Origin: Bacteroidota bacterium
Lineage (GTDB): Bacteria; Bacteroidota; Bacteroidia; Flavobacteriales; Schleiferiaceae
Assembly: GCA_024742495.1 (NCBI GenBank)
Contig: JANSYJ010000003.1
Coordinates: 186,001 to 250,000, forward strand
DNA length: 64,000 nucleotides
Direction of reading: 5' to 3'
Position 1 is the stretch's first letter. Each line of letters starts with the position of its first letter. The notes below the pieces were generated by a model, which worked only from the letters and a program-made list of their open reading frames with translations, did no database searches and was not told where the DNA came from. The translations under genes and the position numbers were made by a program. Of this stretch, positions 1 to 6,687 are shown piece by piece.

Positions 1-508
1 GATCTAAAGGTGAAGAAAGGTATTCATCCCCTTCAATCAACATAAATTCATTGTGATCGCTTAAGCGAACCATAGTTTCAAAACCTTCTAACTGAGCACC
101 TACCATGAAATCACAATCTCGATCATGGAAATTCAACACATGCAGAATCATGGATGTGATAGTGGTCTTTCCATGGCTACCAGTAATTACAACTCGGGTT
201 TTATCCTTGCTACTTTCGTAGAGGAATTCGGGATAGGAGTAAACCGAAAGATTAAGCTCTAATGCCTTTTTCAGCTCTGGATTATCCTTGCGTGCATGCA
301 TGCCCAGTACAACGATATCCAAATCGTCGTGAATTCTACTCGCGTCCCAGCCTATGGTATCAGGCAACAAGCCCTTTTTGGCCAGTCTAGTTTTGGATGG
401 TTCAAAAATTTCGTCATCACTTCCGCTAACTTGATGACCTTGTTCTTGAAGGGCTAGGGCTAGGTTATGCATGGCACTTCCGCCAATTGCAATAAGATGA
501 ATTTTCAT
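1..508 (-). CDS. mpl: Mpl/MurC-family UDP-N-acetylmuramate ligase, N-terminal part (cut by window edge)
   Basis: The frame is open to the window edge, so only the first 169 residues are present. It starts with a Rossmann-like segment (MKIHLIAIGGSAMHNLA) as in Mur ligases, and has the ATP-binding P-loop GSHGKTT at residues 110-116, followed by an EGDEYLSS segment. Mpl reattaches the recycled tripeptide L-Ala-gamma-D-Glu-mesoDAP to UDP-MurNAc in murein recycling, in the cytoplasm; MurC adds L-Ala in de novo synthesis. I prefer Mpl because the EGDEY segment and the early GMHARKDNPEL region resemble Bacteroidota Mpl-type proteins, but the decisive C-terminal half lies outside the window. Its 5' end sits 38 bases before the stop-side of the next minus-strand gene, so it may be the last gene of that unit. 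Confidence 0.8.
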   Translation of the reverse strand, partial: MKIHLIAIGGSAMHNLALALQEQGHQVSGSDDEIFEPSKTRLAKKGLLPDTIGWDASRIHDDLDIVVLGMHARKDNPELKKALELNLSVYSYPEFLYESSKDKTRVVITGSHGKTTITSMILHVLNFHDRDCDFMVGAQLEGFETMVRLSDHNEFMLIEGDEYLSSPLD

Positions 509-546
509 GAAGGAGCTTTAAGGCAAAGCTAAAGCCATTCGATCAA

Positions 547-1332
547 TTAAGGAATTTCTAAGCGGGCTGTTTCCGCCAAGTTATCCATAAACTTTTTAGC
601 AATATGAAAATCGCCAGGAAAGCTGGAAGAGCCAAGCTCGCTATGTGTTTGAGGCTCTTCTCTCATATCAATTCCTTCTCCCGCAGAAAATAGCTCGTCG
701 ATATTCACCACTAAATTTATTTGATAAGTGCCATCTGCCGATACCTCCAAATTAATGGGATAATTCACCACGCGATAGAGACTATCTAAACCCGGATGGT
801 AGGCATTGAGGATATCGGTAGTGTCGCCATTTAAAGCTCCCGTTTTGTCCGAGCGTCCTTCAAGAATTGCAAAACGATATTTGAGCATCGTCCAATACAT
901 TTGATTCCAAGATGATAAGGGGTGTTCTCGTTCAAAATCCTCAGGATTCTGATTGTTTTGTTCGGCATCTAGGCCAAAGCCCAAACGCAATTGACTGTAA
1001 TTTCCCTCGGGAACCGTGGCATTAAAGGCTCCGGTATTTAAATCGCCAACATCGGCAAGCAGAATGTCTTTAATTTCCTGCTCTCCATCGGCACCTACTA
1101 AAGTTACATTACTTAGATAGAGCTTAAACTTTTTAACATTGAAATCGTAGCCCGTATTCATGCTTAGGGTATCACCAATTTGGTAACTATCACCCCCGTC
1201 ACTCAGAGCCATCTTAGTTTGAAAAGTAATTGATCCTTCTTTGGTATCCTTAGAATCATCATCCTTATTGCAAGCACCGAGCAAAAGGGCAAATGAAAGG
1301 AAACCAATATAGAGGGGCAATCTCATTTTCAT
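547..1332 (-). CDS. MbnP-like copper-binding-type lipoprotein
   Basis: A 261-residue exported lipoprotein: an N-terminal hydrophobic signal ends in a lipobox LLLGAC (Cys21), followed by an acidic DDDSKD tether that would favour surface or outer-membrane placement. The body resembles the MbnP family: the segment with GYDFNVKKFKLYLSNVTL, the MYWTMLKYRFAILEG segment with a conserved-type Trp region, and a C-terminal beta-rich part. MbnP proteins bind copper with the help of a modified Trp in methanotrophs; here only the fold family is supported, not the modification. It begins one base after the stop of a second protein of similar architecture, so the two are co-transcribed. No MbnH-type diheme peroxidase is adjacent, which is unusual for this family. 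Confidence 0.72.
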   Translation of the reverse strand: MKMRLPLYIGFLSFALLLGACNKDDDSKDTKEGSITFQTKMALSDGGDSYQIGDTLSMNTGYDFNVKKFKLYLSNVTLVGADGEQEIKDILLADVGDLNTGAFNATVPEGNYSQLRLGFGLDAEQNNQNPEDFEREHPLSSWNQMYWTMLKYRFAILEGRSDKTGALNGDTTDILNAYHPGLDSLYRVVNYPINLEVSADGTYQINLVVNIDELFSAGEGIDMREEPQTHSELGSSSFPGDFHIAKKFMDNLAETARLEIP

Positions 1333-1333
1333 T

Positions 1334-2080
1334 TTAGAAGATTCCTATGGTTAAACTATCGGCCATGGCCTCAGCAATGGTGAAATCTTGAACATCGCTG
1401 GGATCGCTGATGATCTGATCAATAAGATTCATAGGAACTAAATTCAACATGGGCTTAATATCTGCAAGAAGGAATATTCTCATTTGTTGCAAATTGTCAA
1501 CGCTGAAACCGCGAATATCACTATTGGAAGTATCACTTAACATGTAAGTACCGATAGTATATTCTATTGGGTCATAAACCGTATCGCCAATTATGGTAGT
1601 AAAGTCTAAAATGCGTCCTTTAATTTTAAAGAAATCAAATCCATAAGAATCTGTCCGAACAAGCTCAGGGGCTAAGGCTAAAACCTCTTCTTGGTCTCTA
1701 ACCGCACTGAGGGAGTCGGCGCCCAATATCAGTTGAAAGTTCCCGTAATAACCCATGGCTGGCAAAAGACCGGATACCGCTGAAGGACGATACGAAGAAA
1801 GCAATACATAGTTTTTTGCGGTATCTATATCTGCTTCTAGGTTTAAGTCTTTGAATCGGATATCGCTAATTAGCATGCTCACCGTATCAATAATAAATTG
1901 TGATCCGATGGTATTAATGTAAATACTATCCGTTTTCAAAGGCTCATCACCGTAATAGGGCAAAAAGTTAAGTTCTATATTATCTGCTGCTGGAGCTGGA
2001 TTATCATCTAGTAAGCTATCTTCTTTACAGGCGCTGAGGCCGAGATAGATTATTCCGAATATGAGCAGTGCTTTTTTCAT
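1334..2080 (-). CDS. Second MbnP-like lipoprotein
   Basis: About 248 residues from the ATG at 2080; a TTG three codons upstream (2089) is possible but the ATG immediately precedes a standard MKKALL signal. The lipobox is LGLSAC (Cys18). The mature part has an early segment ending NFLPYYGDEPL and a TVSMLISDIRFKDL segment that correspond to the start and the KLYLSNI-type strand of MbnP-like domains, so it appears to be a diverged paralogue of the next gene, lying one base away. The Trp-rich middle segment of its neighbour is missing, so copper binding is doubtful. A near-consensus -7 element (CAACTTTG on the minus strand, 2095-2088) lies just ahead of the start. Function unknown beyond an envelope lipoprotein. 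Confidence 0.65.
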   Translation of the reverse strand: MKKALLIFGIIYLGLSACKEDSLLDDNPAPAADNIELNFLPYYGDEPLKTDSIYINTIGSQFIIDTVSMLISDIRFKDLNLEADIDTAKNYVLLSSYRPSAVSGLLPAMGYYGNFQLILGADSLSAVRDQEEVLALAPELVRTDSYGFDFFKIKGRILDFTTIIGDTVYDPIEYTIGTYMLSDTSNSDIRGFSVDNLQQMRIFLLADIKPMLNLVPMNLIDQIISDPSDVQDFTIAEAMADSLTIGIF

Positions 2081-2159
2081 GTGATACAAAGTTGGTGCAG
2101 AAAACTTGAATTGTTGGTGATATAAATCTCTTCTCTAAATGTTAAACGCTACTGAGGCC

Positions 2160-2936
2160 CTAAACGTTGGAAAGCTCGGTAGACTCTTCAATCTTTTTCA
2201 TAGTATTAAAGTCATCACTTTGCTCAATACTATCCATAATTTGATCTAGAATTTCGCTGGAATCCTTGTCGTAATCAATTTCCAATGGCTCTTTAAAGCG
2301 GATACTTAAATTTACCCCTTTCTTTTTCATGAGTAGACCTTTTTTGTCAAAGGCTCGTCTAAATCCATCTACCACAACCGGTATAACAATAGGTTTGGTT
2401 TCTTTAATGATATGGGCCGTTCCTTTTCTGCCATTTACAAAAGGAGTGGTGGTTCCCTGTGGAAAGGTAATTACCCAGCCACTTTCCATGGCTGTAAATA
2501 TTTTCTTGATGTCTCGTGGGTCCACACCTCGGTCAACTGTTTTACCCGCCGAACGCCAGGTTCGCTTAATGGAAACGGAACCAACATAGGCAAAGAGCTT
2601 GGGCAATAGGCCTGCCGACATGGTTTCGAGGGCGGCAATAAAGTAAATGTTGATCTTGGGGTTTAAAACAAAAAAAGGAAAGTTGATCCGATCATATACG
2701 CCCCATTTTGCACAACAAAAAACCTGATACATTCCAGTAACATCGGCAAAATAGGTTTGGTGATTGCTAACAAAAAGGACGTTTTTTTTATCGAGCCCCT
2801 TGAGCACTTTTGAACCACTCACCTGTGTTTTATTAGCCACATTAAAACGGTAGTAGGCCATTAGGCCAAAGAAAAAGATGAGTACCCTTTTAATGATTAA
2901 AGAATTCCCAAATGGATCCCTAAAACGTAAGTTCAT
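2160..2936 (-). CDS. PlsC-family lysophosphatidic acid acyltransferase, divergent
   Basis: A 258-residue protein with an N-terminal hydrophobic stretch and the acyltransferase fold. It probably transfers an acyl chain to 1-acyl-glycerol-3-phosphate at the inner membrane. Motif I reads SNHQTYFAD, where His and Asp are separated by five residues instead of the usual four (HX5D rather than HX4D). Motif III reads FPQGTTTP where classical PlsC has FPEGTRS. I recall this NHQTYFAD form from other Bacteroidota, so it is probably a lineage subfamily and not a defect. A TATATTAG element at 2960-2953 precedes the start and fits a -7 box. Substrate could be another lysolipid. Confidence 0.82.
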   Translation of the reverse strand: MNLRFRDPFGNSLIIKRVLIFFFGLMAYYRFNVANKTQVSGSKVLKGLDKKNVLFVSNHQTYFADVTGMYQVFCCAKWGVYDRINFPFFVLNPKINIYFIAALETMSAGLLPKLFAYVGSVSIKRTWRSAGKTVDRGVDPRDIKKIFTAMESGWVITFPQGTTTPFVNGRKGTAHIIKETKPIVIPVVVDGFRRAFDKKGLLMKKKGVNLSIRFKEPLEIDYDKDSSEILDQIMDSIEQSDDFNTMKKIEESTELSNV

Positions 2937-2967
2937 TTCCCTGTTTGAGCCGCTAATATAATGGATT

Positions 2968-3612
2968 CTACAGCGTGGCTTTTTCGCGAAGAAAAATTTG
3001 ACGAATTTCGGATATCATCATCGCTGTGGCTCCCCATATTAATAGACCTTCCACTTTAAATGCCGGGCTTTTGATTTTGAAGCCATTACTCAATTTTATT
3101 TGCGTTTTCTTGATAGCATCATTAGCTAAAAAATGTTCAAAAGGAATTTGATGAATGGCCGCTACTTCACGTTCTTCAGCTTGCATAACTAATGCCTTGT
3201 CTGAAAAGGCCAAATAGGGTTGAACTAAGAAATTACTAGGCGGAATGTAAAGCTGACTAAGCGCTCCCCAAATTTTATAATCACTTGGGCCAACCTTGAT
3301 TTCCTCCTCGGTTTCCCGGATGGCCGTTTCCTCTAAATTAGCGTCGTCATCCTCAATACTGCCGCCAGGAAAGGAAATTTGTCCGCTATGCGCTCCGGCA
3401 TATACTTGGCGTGAAGTAAGGATGAGGCGCGCACTTCCTTGGTGGTTTTCAAATAAAGCGAGAACCGCAGCTTTGCGAACCGAGTTTAGGTCAAGGTCCA
3501 TTTCCGAAAGCGAGTTTCGGCCCATGGGGGCTAAATCCATTTGAGCGCTTTCTCCCGGAAGGGTTTTATTTGATGCACTTATTAAGGTGCTTTTAAACTC
3601 TTGATATTTCAT
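2968..3612 (-). CDS. NUDIX hydrolase, CoA pyrophosphatase type
   Basis: About 214 residues from the ATG at 3612; an upstream in-frame TTG (3651) would add 13 residues with no obvious role. The Nudix box is clear: SFPGGSIEDDDANLEETAIRE followed by TEEEIKV matches GX5EX7REUXEEXGU except for the final Gly position. The preceding LTSRQ...HSGQISFPGG region is typical of the NudL/YeaB branch that cleaves CoA to 4'-phosphopantetheine and 3',5'-ADP. It is divergent from oxyR, and the two share an 85-base promoter region. Substrate is assigned by family resemblance only. Confidence 0.82.
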   Translation of the reverse strand: MKYQEFKSTLISASNKTLPGESAQMDLAPMGRNSLSEMDLDLNSVRKAAVLALFENHQGSARLILTSRQVYAGAHSGQISFPGGSIEDDDANLEETAIRETEEEIKVGPSDYKIWGALSQLYIPPSNFLVQPYLAFSDKALVMQAEEREVAAIHQIPFEHFLANDAIKKTQIKLSNGFKIKSPAFKVEGLLIWGATAMMISEIRQIFLREKATL

Positions 3613-3697
3613 CTTGTTATTAACAACAAAATTAAAAAGTGTTGCGAACAATTATAAGCTTCATTTATTAATATTGCTGAACGATTAAGAAAATACT

Positions 3698-4639
3698 ATG
3701 ACCCTCACTCAACTAAGCTATTTAATTGCAGTAGATAATCACCGCCATTTCGCGCGTGCTGCTGAGGCCTGCTTTGTTACCCAACCGACGCTTTCCATGC
3801 AGATTCAGAAGTTGGAGGAGGAGTTAGGCGTATTACTATTTGATCGCAGTAAACATCCGGTAAGGCCGACGACCATAGGAGAGAAGCTTATCGGTCAAGC
3901 GCGCACTATTCTGCACGAGGCGGAACGAATGAACCAAATTCTTCAAGAATCTAAAAACGTTTTGGAGGGCCCATTTAAGCTAGGGATAATTCCAACCGTA
4001 ACGCCGTCTTTAGTACCTCGTTTCTTGAGTAAGTTCACCGCTAAGTTTCCTAAAATTCAACTTCAGGTAATAGAGCTTACCACGGAGTTGATAGTGGAAA
4101 AGCTTCAAAGAGATGAGCTTGATGCCGGAATTTTGGCCACCCCGCTTAAAGAGCGCTCCATCATAGAGAAGCCTTTATATTATGAGCCCTTCATGGCTTA
4201 TATTCCTCAAGATCATCGTTTGGGCAAAGAATCCTTTGTGACCAATTCGGAATTAGATATTGACGAAATTCTATTACTTAATGAGGGTCATTGTTTTCGT
4301 AATTCGGTAATTAATCTTTGTCACTCCAGTCCCTCCTTGGGCGATAAAAATGTGGACCTTGAAAGCGGTAATTTTGACATCCTCGTCAAACTATCAAAGC
4401 AGGGATATGGCATGACTCTAGTCCCTTATCTTTATGCTATTGATTTAGCAAAGGAAGAGCAGGTAAATGTTAAGCCAATTGCAGATCCAAAGCCAACCCG
4501 CGAAATTAGCTTGGTGTACTCACGGGCAGAATTAAAAATCAAGGTTATCGAGGAAATAGGGCGAATAATTCAAAGTTCCATCCCCGAAAAATTACTTAAT
4601 ACCAGCGAACAAGTTTTAAGTCCGGTAACCAACGTGTAA
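3698..4639 (+). CDS. oxyR: Hydrogen peroxide sensor OxyR (LysR family)
   Basis: A 313-residue LysR-type activator. Residues 1-60 form the winged helix-turn-helix (FARAAEACFVTQPTLSMQIQKLE), followed by a periplasmic-binding-like effector domain. Residues 194-208 contain LNEGHCFRNSVINLC: Cys199 and Cys208 fall at exactly the positions and spacing of the redox disulfide pair of E. coli OxyR, and the GHC context is conserved. This supports direct peroxide sensing through disulfide formation and activation of peroxide-defence genes. No catalase or peroxiredoxin gene is adjacent; the glutathione peroxidase at 29.2 kb is the only peroxidase seen. It is divergent from the NUDIX gene, so autoregulation from the shared region is likely. 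Confidence 0.92.
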   Translation: MTLTQLSYLIAVDNHRHFARAAEACFVTQPTLSMQIQKLEEELGVLLFDRSKHPVRPTTIGEKLIGQARTILHEAERMNQILQESKNVLEGPFKLGIIPTVTPSLVPRFLSKFTAKFPKIQLQVIELTTELIVEKLQRDELDAGILATPLKERSIIEKPLYYEPFMAYIPQDHRLGKESFVTNSELDIDEILLLNEGHCFRNSVINLCHSSPSLGDKNVDLESGNFDILVKLSKQGYGMTLVPYLYAIDLAKEEQVNVKPIADPKPTREISLVYSRAELKIKVIEEIGRIIQSSIPEKLLNTSEQVLSPVTNV

Positions 4640-4669
4640 ACAAAAAGGAGTTTTTACTGTTTTAAAGGT

Positions 4670-5263
4670 ATGCGCGCATATCCTTTATTTCCGCTCAATC
4701 TATTTCTGCTCCCCGGAGAGTACAGCCAGCTTTACATTTTTGAAGAGCGCTACAAGCAGCTCGTCAATGAATGTTGGAATAAGGATCAAAGCTTTGGACT
4801 GCCATTCTCCAACAAACTCAATGCTCGGAATTACGGTACCTCCGTAAAAGTTCATGAAATCGTGAAGCGCTATGATGGAGGAGAAATGGAGATAATTGTT
4901 CGGGCAGTTGGTAATTTCCGTTTGGATAAATTTCATTACCAGAAAGATGGAAAGCTTTACCCTTGCGGTGATGTTAGCTTTTTAGATTCTGCCGAGGATG
5001 TTCAATCCAGTCCAGAACTGTTAGAGCGTTTCCGAAAGCATTTATTGGAGGGCAGAAATATGGACGCAGAGTTAATAGCAATGGAGGATCCCAGCATCTA
5101 TGAAATTGCTAGCGTGCTAAATCTGAATGATCTCGAGAAGATGGAGTTCCTCACCTTGGGAGAAGCTAAGAAACGGGAGAAGTACTTGATAAACTATCTT
5201 CGTTACCTCGAATTGCTTCATGAACAGGAAGAACATGTTTATCAGAATTTTTACCTTAACTAG
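4670..5263 (+). CDS. LON substrate-binding-domain protein
   Basis: A 197-residue protein consisting of the N-terminal substrate-recognition domain of Lon proteases and nothing else: it opens with PLFPLNLFLLPGEYSQLYIFEERYKQLV, the hallmark of that domain, and has no AAA+ or peptidase part. Stand-alone LON-N proteins are common in bacteria; they are thought to act as substrate-binding or adaptor proteins in the cytoplasm, but the biochemical role is not established. The gene lies 30 bases after oxyR and overlaps the next gene by 29-44 bases, which points to a three-gene operon with translational coupling. Confidence 0.85.
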   Translation: MRAYPLFPLNLFLLPGEYSQLYIFEERYKQLVNECWNKDQSFGLPFSNKLNARNYGTSVKVHEIVKRYDGGEMEIIVRAVGNFRLDKFHYQKDGKLYPCGDVSFLDSAEDVQSSPELLERFRKHLLEGRNMDAELIAMEDPSIYEIASVLNLNDLEKMEFLTLGEAKKREKYLINYLRYLELLHEQEEHVYQNFYLN

Positions 5264-6026
5264 TCTATTACTTACTCTATTAAGCTCTTGTAATATTGGA
5301 GCAAAAGCAGAGACAAAGCCTAATCAAAAAAGCGAGAAGAAGGCAGAACAGGATCAGAGCTCGGAACAAGATTTTGTTTTTCAACAAATTGATGACGATC
5401 AAGTAGCAGCGGCCTTTTTAGCGAACTATGGCAAAAGAAATAGGGAGCAAAGAATTCAGATTGTCACCGATTTTGGCCCCATAGAAATAAAGCTATTCCG
5501 CAATACTCCCATGCATCGCGCCAATATGATTTACCTGATCAAGGAACATCAATATTTCAACGGTACTTGGTTTCATCGAGTAAGTCCAGAACACGTTATC
5601 CAGGCGGGAAATAACGACGAATTTGAATTGCAAAAGAAGCGCGGCGAAATAGGTAAGTACAAAATTGCATCTGAATTTAAAAAAGGGAATTACCACAAAT
5701 ACGGAGCAGTGGCAATGGCTCGTCCCTATAAAAGAAATCCCGAGAAGAAATCAGATCCTTTTGAATTCTATATCACCTTAGGCACAACTTTTAGCGACGC
5801 GCAATTAGATGCCTTGGAAGAACAATATGGCATTAGCCTAAATAAAGAACAAAGGAAAATCTATCGTGAGCAAGGCGGCAGCCCGCACCTTGATATGGAG
5901 CATACCGTATTTGGAGAAGTAGTGAAAGGGATGGAAGTAGTGGAACAAATAGCCAAGGTGGAAACCGACCGTGGTGAATGGCCCTTAGATAATATTCCTA
6001 TTCAAGTTCAAATAAAAAAAGACTAG
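5220..6026 (+). CDS. Cyclophilin-type peptidyl-prolyl isomerase lipoprotein
   Basis: A 268-residue lipoprotein with lipobox LLSSC (Cys24 from the ATG at 5220; an ATG at 5235 would give a shorter signal). After a Lys/Glu/Gln-rich tether comes a cyclophilin domain: VTDFGPIEIKLF, NMIYLIKEHQYFNGTWFHRVSPEHVIQAGN with the catalytic-type Arg in FHRV, then HTVFGEVVKGMEVVEQI. It should catalyse proline isomerisation on envelope proteins in the periplasm or at the outer membrane. The FYITLG segment replaces the usual SQFFI, so the active site is somewhat divergent. The start lies inside the preceding LON-domain gene, suggesting coupled translation. Confidence 0.88.
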   Translation: MNRKNMFIRIFTLTSLLLTLLSSCNIGAKAETKPNQKSEKKAEQDQSSEQDFVFQQIDDDQVAAAFLANYGKRNREQRIQIVTDFGPIEIKLFRNTPMHRANMIYLIKEHQYFNGTWFHRVSPEHVIQAGNNDEFELQKKRGEIGKYKIASEFKKGNYHKYGAVAMARPYKRNPEKKSDPFEFYITLGTTFSDAQLDALEEQYGISLNKEQRKIYREQGGSPHLDMEHTVFGEVVKGMEVVEQIAKVETDRGEWPLDNIPIQVQIKKD

Positions 6027-6054
6027 CAATCGCTTAATCTTACATCTAAAACCC

Positions 6055-6062
6055 TATATTCG
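6055..6062 (+). promoter_or_regulatory. Candidate -7 promoter element TATATTCG
   Basis: TATATTCG matches the Bacteroidota -7 consensus TAnnTTTG at seven of eight positions. No clear -33 TTG is visible at the expected distance. The same octamer occurs just ahead of the genes at 6688 and 46835, which strengthens the reading. It would drive the small unit that ends at the terminator at 6177-6213. Confidence 0.45.
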
Positions 6063-6070
6063 TTTTCACG

Positions 6071-6151
6071 ATGGCGAAACTTTCTCACACTCATAAGTTC
6101 ATGTACTGCAATTGGAATAAATTCCAGCGGGGAGCTTATGTCGAGATTTGA
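6071..6151 (+). CDS. Putative 26-residue small protein or sRNA-borne reading frame
   Basis: Between the cyclophilin gene and a strong terminator lies a short ATG frame of 26 codons, beginning MAKLSHTHKFMYCNWN and ending AYVEI, with stop TGA at 6149-6151. It starts eight bases after a TATATTCG promoter-like element, so a transcript would be nearly leaderless. The peptide is basic, with His, Cys and Trp residues, and has no signal sequence or membrane segment. I do not recognise it. It may instead be a chance frame in a small regulatory RNA about 150 bases long running from about 6068 to 6213. Promoter and terminator of its own are the main support. Confidence 0.35.
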   Translation: MAKLSHTHKFMYCNWNKFQRGAYVEI

Positions 6152-6176
6152 ATAGAACCAATCTAACAGGAACTGT

Positions 6177-6213
6177 AAAAGCCCCCGCAAGAGAAATCTG
6201 GCGGGGGCTTTTT
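6177..6213 (+). terminator. Rho-independent terminator
   Basis: The GC-rich stem AAAAGCCCCCGC (6177-6188) pairs with GCGGGGGCTTTT (6201-6212) around a 12-base loop and runs into a T tract. It is one of the strongest hairpins in the window and would end transcription of the cyclophilin operon and of the small unit at 6055-6151. Confidence 0.9.
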
Positions 6214-6236
6214 CAATTATATAAATAGAAAAGGCT

Positions 6237-6617
6237 ATGAGCGCATTTATTAATCTTCTTGAGAAGCAGAAAAAAAGAGAGTTTCAATTTCAATTTGATT
6301 TGCCCAGTAAGGCGCGTAACACAGAGTGGTTAACCTTGCAACAATTGGAGCTGCAAGCGGAAAAGCTCTTGGCCGACATTAGCGCTTTATTACCAAAGAA
6401 CATTAGTCTGGTTCGAGAAATGGTTAATCTTCAAACTTATAAGACTCCAAAAACAGCGGCTAAGATGCAGATTAGAGCCAATATTGCGGCCACTAACCAT
6501 AGATCTTACATACTTAAGGTGCACTGTCATGAGCTTAATCCTAAGGGGAATATGGCTAAAGTGGCAAGAGCGGAATACCACTATAAAGAAGCACGAAGCG
6601 CCACCGGAGAAAATTAA
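6237..6617 (+). CDS. Conserved-looking hypothetical protein, 126 residues
   Basis: I do not recognise this protein. It is a soluble 126-residue product without signal peptide or membrane helices, beginning MSAFINLLEKQKKREFQFQF. It has a helical segment around residues 33-55 (TLQQLELQAEKLLADISALL), then strands and a basic C-terminus (ARAEYHYKEARS). The start ATG comes 24 bases after the terminator at 6177-6213, so transcription must start in the short AT-rich gap. It is followed 70 bases later by the tricorn homologue, which has its own promoter-like element. Coding is supported by uniform codon use and absence of a competing frame of better quality. Confidence 0.6.
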   Translation: MSAFINLLEKQKKREFQFQFDLPSKARNTEWLTLQQLELQAEKLLADISALLPKNISLVREMVNLQTYKTPKTAAKMQIRANIAATNHRSYILKVHCHELNPKGNMAKVARAEYHYKEARSATGEN

Positions 6618-6628
6618 TGGCCAATCCT

Positions 6629-6636
6629 TATATTCG
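6629..6636 (+). promoter_or_regulatory. Candidate -7 promoter element TATATTCG
   Basis: Second copy of TATATTCG, about 50 bases ahead of the tricorn homologue start at 6688, in the gap after the 126-residue gene. Seven of eight positions match TAnnTTTG. No convincing -33 element. Confidence 0.45.
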
Positions 6637-6687
6637 TGGCTCGCATAGAGGAAACCGGATTCCCGTTCACTTTTTAGCACACGATTT

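Noticed and set aside
2968-3651. Longer NUDIX start at TTG 3651
   Set aside because: Adds 13 residues without function and the ATG at 3612 gives a standard N-terminus.
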